The notes beneath the pieces were generated by a model. That model was not told where the DNA came from, did no database searches, and was given only the letters and a program-made list of their open reading frames with translations. Positions 32,098 through 39,025 of a DNA stretch of 39,025 nt are shown here, in pieces. Numbering within the stretch: the stretch's first letter is position 1; each line of letters opens with the position of its first letter. This DNA is from an uncultured Caryophanales bacterium (GTDB lineage: Bacteria > Bacillota_I > Bacilli_A > RF39 > UBA660). The DNA is taken from assembly GCA_946412015.1 (NCBI GenBank), contig CAMKGA010000001.1, positions 65,041 through 104,065 of the forward strand, in the 5' to 3' direction. The translations under genes and the position numbers were made by a program.

Positions 32098-33858
32098 TTA
32101 TTTATAATTCTCTAAAAAATCATGTAAATTAATACTAACATTATGTGGAAGTATCTTATCTAGTTCGTCAATACTTGCTTCTTTCATTTTATTGATACTA
32201 CGATATTTCTTAAGTAATTCTGTCTTTCTTTTTTCACCAATACCTTCGATATTATCAAGTACACTAGATAGACTTCCTTTAGATCTAATTTGTCTATGAT
32301 AATTAATTGTAAAATTATGTACTTCGTCTTGCATTCTTTCAAGTAAATAAAATAGATTACTTCTTTTATCTATATCAATTTCTTCTATTGGATCAAATGC
32401 AAGTAGTTTACTTGTAGCATGGTGATCATCTTTTTTTAAACCTACTACTGGTATATCAAGATTAAGTGAGTTTATTACATCTCTTGCTACATTAATCTGC
32501 CCAACACCACCATCTACGATTATTAGATTAGGTTTAACTAAATTATCAGAAAGCACTCTAAAGTATCTACGATATATTACTTCTCTCATAGTATTATAAT
32601 CATCATTTTTATCTATACTTATCTTAAACTTACGATAATCATTTTTAGAAGGCATTCCTTCTTTAAATACAACCATACCTGATACATTATAATTACCAAA
32701 TAGATGAGCATTATCAAATATTTCTATTCTATCTAATATATCTAATTTTAAAATATTTCTTAATTCTTCATTTGCATCTATTGTTCTTTTTTCATCTTTT
32801 TTAATTAGTTCAAATTTTTCATTAAGGGCTATTTTAGCATTATTATTAGCCATATTAACAAGTTTTAGTTTTTCTCCTTTTTTAGGTGTTTTAACTGATA
32901 TTCCTAAATATTGTTCTAATAGATTATTATCTACTATATTTGGAACTAATATTTCTTTTGGTTTAATTATTCCTTTATCATAGAAATTAGCAATATATCT
33001 TGTTAATTCTTCTTCTGTTGTTTCTATTAAAGGAAAAATCTTAAAATGACGTTCTAATATTTTAGAATTTCTAATAAAAAATACTTGTATACTAATATAA
33101 CCTTTATCAGTATAATATCCAAATATATCTCTATTTGTATTATCTTTTAATTCTACTTTTTGACGAGTTAATGTAACTTTTATATAATCAAGTAAGTTTT
33201 TATATTCTAATGCTTTTTCATAGTGCATTAATCCTGCTTCTTTTTCCATCTCTATTTTTAGCTTATTACATAAATTAGTATCATCACCATTTAAAAACTT
33301 GATTATTTCACTTTTCATATTTTCTATTTTCTGTTTATCTACATCATATACACAGTATCCTAAACACTGCCCTATATGGTAATAAAGGCATGGCTTTTTC
33401 GGGTATGTTCTACATTTTCTTAAAGGGTATACTCTATTTAATAAATTAACAGTTCCTCTTGCTGCTGTTACATTAGGATATGGTCCATATAAATTTTTCT
33501 TACTTTTTTTTCTATTTATATTTCTAACTACTTTTAAAGTAGGAACTATATCATCTGTAAGTTCTATATAAGGATAACTCTTATCATCTCGAAGTAAAAT
33601 ATTGTATTTAGGATCATATTTTTTTATTAAATTATTTTCAAGTATTAATGATTCTACTTCGCTTTCTACAACTATATATTCAAAGTCTACTATTTCACTT
33701 ACTAATTTAGCAGTTTTACCATAATGTTTACCTCTAAAATAAGAATTTACTCTATTTTTTAAATTCTTGGCTTTACCAACATATATAATTACATTATCTT
33801 TATTTTTCATTAAATAACATCCTGGCATGCTAGGAAGTAATAATAACTTATCATGCAT
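32098..33858 (-). CDS. uvrC: excinuclease ABC subunit C
   Basis: 586 residues, full length. Order: GIY-YIG nuclease (MPGCYLMKNKDNVIIYVGKAKNLKNR), the Cys motif region (YPLRKCRTYPKKPCLYYHIGQC), a UVR domain around 200-235 (KIEMEKEAGLMHYEKALEYKN), an RNase H-like endonuclease part (DILDRIEIFDNAHLFG; LIIVDGGVGQINVA) and a C-terminal helix-hairpin-helix (DNIEGIGEKRKTELLKKYRS). It makes the dual incisions in nucleotide excision repair. It follows the HipA-like gene by 19 nt and is probably cotranscribed with it. Confidence 0.96.
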   Translation of the reverse strand: MHDKLLLLPSMPGCYLMKNKDNVIIYVGKAKNLKNRVNSYFRGKHYGKTAKLVSEIVDFEYIVVESEVESLILENNLIKKYDPKYNILLRDDKSYPYIELTDDIVPTLKVVRNINRKKSKKNLYGPYPNVTAARGTVNLLNRVYPLRKCRTYPKKPCLYYHIGQCLGYCVYDVDKQKIENMKSEIIKFLNGDDTNLCNKLKIEMEKEAGLMHYEKALEYKNLLDYIKVTLTRQKVELKDNTNRDIFGYYTDKGYISIQVFFIRNSKILERHFKIFPLIETTEEELTRYIANFYDKGIIKPKEILVPNIVDNNLLEQYLGISVKTPKKGEKLKLVNMANNNAKIALNEKFELIKKDEKRTIDANEELRNILKLDILDRIEIFDNAHLFGNYNVSGMVVFKEGMPSKNDYRKFKISIDKNDDYNTMREVIYRRYFRVLSDNLVKPNLIIVDGGVGQINVARDVINSLNLDIPVVGLKKDDHHATSKLLAFDPIEEIDIDKRSNLFYLLERMQDEVHNFTINYHRQIRSKGSLSSVLDNIEGIGEKRKTELLKKYRSINKMKEASIDELDKILPHNVSINLHDFLENYK

Positions 33859-33877
33859 AGTATCACCCTATTTTCTA

Positions 33878-34750
33878 TTATATTTTTTTTGATACATTTT
33901 TATATATTGCTTTTAAATCAGCAAGGCGTGTGTTAATTACCTTATTTACCCAAAACTTTACTTCATAAGGTACATCTATCTTGTTTATCATTTCTACTGT
34001 TTCAATTGCTTTATCAACATCTATAGCATCAAATGATTCTAATATTTGCATGCATACATCACTATATTTTTCTGCAAATACTTTAAATTCTTCTAAAAAG
34101 CTTAAATTTTCAGTTTTTTTAGATAGGTGCAATTGATTATTAACACCGTCTGTAAAAGAATAGATGTCATATCCTCTATATAGCATAGGAATCATGTTAT
34201 TAATATTTTTATTGAGTTGACACATAGAAGAATTATCGTAATCTGGTGACAACTTTAATCCTTCTGGTGTTTTTATAAAAGATATATTAGTAGAATTTTT
34301 ATCACTTTCAAGTATCAAACCATAAAACGCCCATCGTTTCATAAGCTCATTCGATAATATTTCTACATTAATATTTCCATCATATGTCCATGCAGCCTCA
34401 ATTATATTTAAAATACTACTATCTTTGACATCATAATTAATATTATTTTCGTTAAATAATATTTGAATATATTCTCTTAATTTATCACTTGTCATAATTA
34501 AATCTTCACTTTTTAAAAAGTTAGTGGTAATAACCCCTAACCTACCTGGCATAACTGCTGCTTCATAGTGGGCCATTTCAATACCTGCTTGAATGCCTAA
34601 CTGTTCAGCAATTAATTCAGCGTAAGATTCATAATTAACTACTCCATATTTAAATATATATTTTTTTCCATCTTTTTTAAGACCTATTTTAGGTTTACGG
34701 CCTCTATATTTTTCATCTAGTATTTCGTAACTATCATCTATATTAATCAT
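33878..34750 (-). CDS. HipA-like kinase-fold protein
   Basis: 290 residues. GLKKDGKKYIFKYGVVNYESYAELIAEQLGI near the N-terminus matches the substrate/ATP-binding start of HipA-like kinases. GRLGVITTNFL follows. The region MKRWAFYGLILESDKNSTNISF (about 145-165) corresponds to the HipA catalytic loop (N-x-D-x-H-x-x-N), and KLSPDYDNSSM to its metal-binding DFD-like segment; the match is imperfect, so activity is uncertain. No HipB-like antitoxin stands beside it. RBS GAGGAG and a consensus promoter drive it together with uvrC. Confidence 0.72.
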   Translation of the reverse strand: MINIDDSYEILDEKYRGRKPKIGLKKDGKKYIFKYGVVNYESYAELIAEQLGIQAGIEMAHYEAAVMPGRLGVITTNFLKSEDLIMTSDKLREYIQILFNENNINYDVKDSSILNIIEAAWTYDGNINVEILSNELMKRWAFYGLILESDKNSTNISFIKTPEGLKLSPDYDNSSMCQLNKNINNMIPMLYRGYDIYSFTDGVNNQLHLSKKTENLSFLEEFKVFAEKYSDVCMQILESFDAIDVDKAIETVEMINKIDVPYEVKFWVNKVINTRLADLKAIYKNVSKKI

Positions 34751-34769
34751 ATTAATCTCCTCAATTTGT

Positions 34770-34797
34770 ATTATACATTATACAAAAATTATGTCAA
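34770..34797 (-). promoter_or_regulatory. sigma-A promoter of the HipA-like/uvrC operon
   Basis: Minus strand perfect -35 TTGACA (34797-34792), 16-nt spacer, perfect -10 TATAAT (34775-34770). A second TATAAT overlaps the spacer (34782-34777). Predicted leader about 13 nt. Confidence 0.8.
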
Positions 34798-34800
34798 ATT

Positions 34801-34820
34801 AAAAACGTGATTATTCACGC
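34801..34820 (-). terminator. short terminator after the decayed exported-protein gene
   Basis: Minus strand CGTGA-ATAA-TCACG followed by T5. Stem of only 5 bp; it includes the TGA stop of the remnant. Confidence 0.5.
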
Positions 34821-35643
34821 ATTAATTTTTTTTATTTTTATAACAATATATCTTGTGCCTTTATAAATAATTATATCTCCAATATAATAGTCATTGCTTT
34901 CAATAGTATTATTATATACATATCTTTTTTCTTTCGTTATAAGAGATACTTTATTTTTCTTTATTGTTACAACTGGGTTTGTCAAAGCCAATTCTGTCAC
35001 ATTCTTGTTTAATATTTTATCAAAATTAAGTATATATAACATATTACCATCATCAGAAGGACTCATTGTCTAAGAGTTGTAATAAATATTTTTCAACCAT
35101 TTTGGACTTAAAGAAGTTTTAAAATAGCCACCTATTGATGGGGTTGGAGTTTGATATTCAAAATATAAAGAATTAGTTATTTCATCAATATTAAGAATCC
35201 TTGCTCCATAACCATATTTATCAACTGATATATCTGAAGAGTCAATATTATCTGTAGCCCACCCATCTAATATTTCTTTTATAAATGAAAATTTATAATC
35301 TAAATTACAACCTGAATTTATAAATTCTCCACTATCCATATTACAGTTACTAGATTTATAATATGGTACCTGTCCTAAAGCGTCACTATTATATAAACTA
35401 TTCGTCGTTAATGTATTTTCATATAAAGTCGAAAAGGAATAAATCTCATCTCCACCATATTTCTTTATATCTTCCATTAATAGAGGTCTATCTTTAATCA
35501 AAGTATATGAATCGTCATTAACTGATACAACATTAAAAAAATATCTTTATATTTAACTTAATCACCCTGAATAATTTCGTCTGCATATATTTTATTTAAT
35601 GATATAAAAAACAAAACTAACATAAAAAATATTTTTTCATCAT
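34815..35643 (-). pseudogene. exported protein gene, broken by at least three lesions
   Basis: Two track ORFs plus upstream sequence form one former gene. Behind an intact promoter and a GGTGAT RBS, the pieces read: signal peptide (MMKK, frame break, FVLVLFFISLNKIYADEI-like), a TAA after IIQGD, VKYKDIFF, another frame break, DDSYTLIKDRPLLMEDIKKYGG ... SPKWLKNIYYNS, an in-frame TAG at about 35067, then TMSPSDDGN ... ALTNPVVTIKKN to a TGA. NS-(stop)-TMSP parallels SWYWTSSP of the prepilin-like gene, so the TAG probably replaced Trp (TGG), and NPVVTI parallels RPVITI. Related exported-domain protein, function unknown. Confidence 0.72.
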
Positions 35644-35670
35644 ACAATCACCATTTATCCTATATTGATA

Positions 35671-35698
35671 ATTATACAACAAAAAACATTTCAATCAA
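35671..35698 (-). promoter_or_regulatory. promoter of the decayed exported-protein gene
   Basis: Minus strand -35 TTGATT (35698-35693), 16-nt spacer, -10 TATAAT (35676-35671). It is still intact, so the decay is probably recent. Confidence 0.6.
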
Positions 35699-35706
35699 TT
35701 GTTAGT

Positions 35707-37254
35707 TTATACAATCTTTTCAAATACTTTTATTCCATCTACTGCAGCAGACATAATTCCACCTGCATAACCAGCACCCTCACCTACTGGATATATCCCC
35801 ATTATATTAGATTCAAAAGAATCATTTCTAATAATTCTAACTGGTGATGATGTACGTGATTCTACTGCAGCTATTACTGCATCATCATGCGCAAAACCTG
35901 CAATTTTTTTATCAAAATAATCTATTCCTTCTTTTAGAGAATTACATATTTCTAAAGGGAGTATATCATTTATATTAGCAAATGTAGTACTACCTTTAAA
36001 TATTGGTTTAATACTTTTTAATTCATGAGAAACTTTATTATTTTTAAAATCTTTATATAACTGAATTGGTATATTACCTTTACCAACTTTGTAAGCTATG
36101 CTTTCTAATTTCTCCTGGTATTCCATACCAGAAAATATATTATCACCATAATCTTTATTATTAACTGTAACAATAACTGCACTATTAGCAATACCACTAT
36201 CTCTTTTATAATTACTCATACCATTAATTGCTAGCATATTATCTTTACTTGATGCATTTACTACATATCCACCTGGGCACATACAAAATGTATACACTCC
36301 TCTATTATAAGAAGATTTGTAAGTTAATTTATATGATGCAGTTAAATCATCTTTACCATACTGACTTTTATTAATCATACTTTGCTTATGCATAATACGT
36401 ATTCCTACTGCAAATGGTTTAGATTCCATTTTTATTCCTTTTTTATATAACATTTTAAATGTATCTCTAGCACTATGTCCTAAAGCAAGTACTAAAGTAT
36501 CACACTTAATTTCATCTTTATCATTAACTACTATACTATTTACTTTATTATTATTTAAAATAATATCAGTAAGTTTGGTATTATATTTAATAACTCCTCC
36601 CATTTTTATTATTTCTCTTCTAATATTTATAATAACATTTCTTAAGATATCAGTACCAATATGTGGTTTTGTATCATATAATATTTCTTCAGGAGCACCA
36701 AATTTGACAAAAGTTTCAAGTACTAATTTTATTCTTCCTTCTTTATCTTTTATCAGTGTGTTTAATTTTCCATCTGAAAAAGTTCCTGCTCCACCTTCAC
36801 CAAATTGAATATTAGAATCAGTATTTAAAATGCCAGTTGAAAAAAACTTTTCAACTGTTTTAACTCTATCTTCTACTTTTTCTCCTCTCTCTATAATAGT
36901 TACTTTATATCCATATTTTAATAACATATATGAGGCAAATAAACCAGCTGGACCCATGCCAACAACAATAATACTTTTATTACTATTTTTATTATTAGGT
37001 TCAAATTTATAATTTTCTATAGGCGTTTTTAAAATATCTTTATCTTTATTATTTTTTAATATTTTAGCTTCATCTTTTAACTTTACATCAATCTCATATA
37101 TATAATATAAATCTGGTTTATATCTTGCATCAATACTTCTTTTATTAATCTTATAATCTATCAATTCATCACTTTTTATTTTTAATCTAGATAATATTTT
37201 ATCTTTAATATTATTACTATCTATATTAACTTTTATCTGTCTTATTCTTATCAT
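35707..37254 (-). CDS. FAD-dependent dehydrogenase (COG2509-type)
   Basis: 515 residues. An N-terminal extension of about 90 residues (MIRIRQIKVNIDSN...) precedes the dinucleotide-binding motif IIVVGMGPAGLFASYML with the acidic end IIERG. Then come FGEGGAGTFSDGKLNTLIKD, KPHIGTDILRNVI, LVLALGHSARDTF, YTFCMCPGGYVVNASS and a C-terminal GIYPVGEGAGYAGGIMSAAVDGI, all typical of this uncharacterised flavoprotein family. Substrate unknown. Its start overlaps the end of the other flavoprotein gene by 29 bp, so they are coexpressed. Confidence 0.88.
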   Translation of the reverse strand: MIRIRQIKVNIDSNNIKDKILSRLKIKSDELIDYKINKRSIDARYKPDLYYIYEIDVKLKDEAKILKNNKDKDILKTPIENYKFEPNNKNSNKSIIVVGMGPAGLFASYMLLKYGYKVTIIERGEKVEDRVKTVEKFFSTGILNTDSNIQFGEGGAGTFSDGKLNTLIKDKEGRIKLVLETFVKFGAPEEILYDTKPHIGTDILRNVIINIRREIIKMGGVIKYNTKLTDIILNNNKVNSIVVNDKDEIKCDTLVLALGHSARDTFKMLYKKGIKMESKPFAVGIRIMHKQSMINKSQYGKDDLTASYKLTYKSSYNRGVYTFCMCPGGYVVNASSKDNMLAINGMSNYKRDSGIANSAVIVTVNNKDYGDNIFSGMEYQEKLESIAYKVGKGNIPIQLYKDFKNNKVSHELKSIKPIFKGSTTFANINDILPLEICNSLKEGIDYFDKKIAGFAHDDAVIAAVESRTSSPVRIIRNDSFESNIMGIYPVGEGAGYAGGIMSAAVDGIKVFEKIV

Positions 37255-38437
37255 TTAAATCCTTTCCTGCAAGCATACCTGTAATCCATGCAAACCCTAA
37301 ATTATATCCACCGCACTTTCCATCTACATCTATTAATTCACCTGTAATATATAAGTTCTTTTTTATTAATGATTCCATAGTATTAGGATTAATCTCAGTA
37401 ATAGCTACTCCTCCACTACATACTTGAGCATTTTTAAATCCCTTAGTATCTATTATTTCAAATTCATAATCTGTAATTATTTTATTTAATTTAGACTTAG
37501 TTTTATCACTTAAATTATCCCATTTATCATTATATTTAATATTACATATATCAAGCAAACTATTAGATAATTTATAATTCATAATGCCATCAAATAATTC
37601 TGATATTGTTCTATTTTTTATTTTTTTATTTCTTTTATCCATATAACTTAAAAAATTATCAATCCAAGGTACAAAGTTAATATGAATTATTTCTTTTTTA
37701 TTTAAATATAATCCTCTTGCTGCTTTAGTACTTAATTGAAATACACATATTCCACTAATACCATAATCAGTTAATTGTACCTCACCACTACTACTATTTA
37801 TTAATTTTTTATCTTCATATAAGGTTAGATTAGCATCAATTCTAACACCACTCGCACTTTTTAAAGGATTAGTTGCTACTAATTGTACTAATCCAGGTAC
37901 AACAGGATTAATCGTATGATTAAAATTTTTAAGTATTTCATAACCTATACTTTTTTCTTTATAGTATGCATGGGATCCCATTGATAAAATAACAGAGTCT
38001 GATTTATAATTGCCATTATTAGTTTTTATAACATAGCCGTTATTATAACTAATATCATAAACATTAGTATCAGTTATTATATTAACTCCTCTAATACTAG
38101 CTTCTTTAGTTAGTGATTCTAAAACACTTATACTTTGATTAGACATAGGATAATAGTATCCATTTTTTATATTCGGAACAATACCAATTTTATCAAAAAA
38201 ATTAAGTATTTCATCTTGATTATTTTTATTAATGATACTTTTTAATATATCACTTTCTGTATTAAAATGCTTAATAGTAAAATCACTATTAAAATAATTA
38301 CATTTACCATTTCCTGATACTAATATTTTACGACCACATTTACTATTTTTTTCAAGAAGAATAACATCATTATTTAAACTTGCATAAATAGCTGCAACAA
38401 GACCCGATGCACCTCCACCTATAACAATTACTTTCAT
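37226..38437 (-). CDS. HI0933/YhiN-type NAD(P)/FAD-dependent oxidoreductase
   Basis: Start at ATG 38437 (MKVIVIGGGASG) after GGTGGTGAT; the track's GTG at 38452 lies before this. 403 residues. Rossmann motif VIVIGGGASGLVAAIYAS, then CGRKILVSGNGKCNYFN, YYPMSNQSISVL, LSMGSHAY, LVPGLVQLV-like VVPGLVQLVA, SGGVAITEINPNTMESL and the C-terminal VDGKCGGYNLGFAWITG, all family hallmarks. Related proteins (BaiN) have been assigned to reductive steps on bile acids; that substrate is not implied here. First gene of a two-flavoprotein operon. Confidence 0.88.
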   Translation of the reverse strand: MKVIVIGGGASGLVAAIYASLNNDVILLEKNSKCGRKILVSGNGKCNYFNSDFTIKHFNTESDILKSIINKNNQDEILNFFDKIGIVPNIKNGYYYPMSNQSISVLESLTKEASIRGVNIITDTNVYDISYNNGYVIKTNNGNYKSDSVILSMGSHAYYKEKSIGYEILKNFNHTINPVVPGLVQLVATNPLKSASGVRIDANLTLYEDKKLINSSSGEVQLTDYGISGICVFQLSTKAARGLYLNKKEIIHINFVPWIDNFLSYMDKRNKKIKNRTISELFDGIMNYKLSNSLLDICNIKYNDKWDNLSDKTKSKLNKIITDYEFEIIDTKGFKNAQVCSGGVAITEINPNTMESLIKKNLYITGELIDVDGKCGGYNLGFAWITGMLAGKDLNDKNKTDKS

Positions 38438-38460
38438 AAAAATCACCACCAATTTAGTAA

Positions 38461-38489
38461 ATTATATCATTTAAAAATAATTAATACAA
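38461..38489 (-). promoter_or_regulatory. sigma-A promoter of the flavoprotein operon
   Basis: Minus strand -35 TTGTAT (38489-38484), 17-nt spacer, extended -10 TGA-TATAAT (TATAAT 38466-38461). Predicted leader about 17 nt to the ATG at 38437. Confidence 0.75.
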
Positions 38490-38510
38490 TTATCTTATAT
38501 TTTATTTAAA

Positions 38511-38533
38511 ATAAAAACGCAACTATTGTTGCG
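38511..38533 (-). terminator. intrinsic terminator after the Rpn-type gene
   Basis: Minus strand CGCAAC-AATA-GTTGCG (38533-38518) followed by TTTTT. It sits between the Rpn-type stop and the flavoprotein promoter. Confidence 0.75.
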
Positions 38534-38543
38534 CTACAAAATT

Positions 38544-39025
38544 TTAAAGATTTTCTATCTCTTTTTTAGATAATCCAGTAATTTTTATAATTGTTTCTAT
38601 AGGGAAATTTTCTTCTAACATTTTTTTTGCATCTTCTAACTTACCTTGTTCAATTCCTTGCTTTAGTCCTTGTTTTAGTCCTTGTTTCAGTCCTCTTGCT
38701 ATACCTTCTTCAAGACCTTCTTCGATATATCCATTTCTAAGTTTAATTCTATCTTCTTCGTCTGTAAATAATTGATGAAATTTATTATCTTTATTAAGAC
38801 TATCTATATCGTTAACTATTTTATCCATATAATCATCATCCTTAATATTCAATAAATCTTCTTTTTCCATTCCTACTATTAGTATATCTTTATACTTATT
38901 ATAGTATTCCTTTGATTTATTTTTATTATACCATTCGTATATAAAATAATCAACATTTATATCGATAGTCTCAGGATAAACGCATGAGAAATTATGCGTT
39001 TTTTGTGTTATTATATATATAAAGG
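38544..39025 (-). CDS. Rpn-family PD-(D/E)XK nuclease/putative transposase, C-terminal part (runs off right edge)
   Basis: The track starts at an internal ATG (38870), but the frame is open to the window edge (THNFSCVYPETIDINVDYFIYEWYNKNKSKEYYNKYKDI...), so the true start lies outside. What is seen is the family's C-terminal region: a YKDILIVGMEKEDLL segment, LFTDEEDRIKLRN, a Gly-Lys-Gln repeat tail (GLKQGLKQGLKQGIEQGK) and the ending MLEENFPIETIIKITGLSKKEIENL, which is the hallmark of Rpn/PDDEXK transposase tails. The nuclease core is not in the window. These proteins promote RecA-independent recombination in E. coli. Confidence 0.78.
   Translation of the reverse strand, partial: FIYIITQKTHNFSCVYPETIDINVDYFIYEWYNKNKSKEYYNKYKDILIVGMEKEDLLNIKDDDYMDKIVNDIDSLNKDNKFHQLFTDEEDRIKLRNGYIEEGLEEGIARGLKQGLKQGLKQGIEQGKLEDAKKMLEENFPIETIIKITGLSKKEIENL
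38644..38691. repeat. 12-bp tandem repeat encoding the GLKQ tail
   Basis: CCTTGTTCAATT, CCTTGCTTTAGT, CCTTGTTTTAGT and CCTTGTTTCAGT follow one another with a 12-bp period, so copy-number change keeps the frame and alters the number of Gly-(Leu/Ile)-(Lys/Glu)-Gln units. Confidence 0.7.

Noticed and set aside
38644-38691. Tandem 12-mers as a CRISPR-like array
   Set aside because: Units are contiguous with no spacers and lie in a coding frame.
38980-39006. AACGCAT...ATGCGTT with T-run as a terminator separating the Rpn gene from the edge
   Set aside because: The Rpn frame stays open through it, so it is more likely coding; its role as a terminator cannot be judged without the sequence to the right.

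Overview
The window is a very AT-rich stretch of a bacterial chromosome. Gene content (tagO/wecA-type transferase, dTDP-rhamnose genes, exported glucosaminidase, archaeal/eukaryotic-type proS, YugP-like peptidase, NPxTx-like surface anchor) suggests an AT-rich, walled Bacillota member, perhaps a gut lineage of the RF39/Erysipelotrichia/Mollicutes-relative kind; that placement is inference. TGA is a stop: two neighbouring genes end in ATGA overlaps, and Trp is encoded by TGG, so the Mycoplasma code is excluded. Many promoters are near-consensus sigma-A types only 10-20 nt (predicted) upstream of the start codon.

Layout. 1-2.9 kb (minus): rfbA-rfbC-rfbD (partial) for dTDP-L-rhamnose, and a tagO/wecA-like lipid-carrier sugar-phosphate transferase. 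3.0-5.06 kb (plus): two unrecognised membrane-linked genes from a divergent promoter. 5.08-8.45 kb (minus): an exported glucosaminidase with a cadherin-like and a dockerin domain, followed by a cadherin-like membrane-anchored protein. 8.5-10.1 kb: RDD membrane protein and YugP-type zinc peptidase. 10.2-13.7 kb: AI-2E-type transporter, a P-loop nucleotide kinase and a short AlaRS, coupled by ATGA overlaps.

13.9-25.4 kb is an accessory island, all on the minus strand. Its left part holds small unknown genes, including two proteins that look like ImmA/IrrE relatives without the HExxH motif, a possible NYN/PIN-like protein and a DUF1653 gene. Its right part is a roughly 4.9 kb element that appears to sit inside a rhuM gene: the rhuM N-terminal half lies on one side and its C-terminal part on the other. 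The element carries an internally deleted large serine recombinase that reads into rhuM, phased 11-bp repeats, and a tight abiEi-abiEii-primase/helicase operon under a palindromic operator. The primase-helicase is of the TOTE conflict-system type and is split by one extra T in a T8 run directly before its catalytic DFD motif.

25.4-28.1 kb: proS-fic-frr operon. 28.2-31.0 kb: a surface-protein gene truncated by an IS4-type insertion sequence, whose own transposase has an in-frame TGA at a probable Trp codon. 31.0-35.7 kb: a prepilin-like exported protein, uvrC preceded by a HipA-like kinase gene, and a decayed exported-protein gene. 35.7-39.0 kb: two flavoprotein genes and the C-terminal part of an Rpn-type nuclease/transposase that runs off the right edge.
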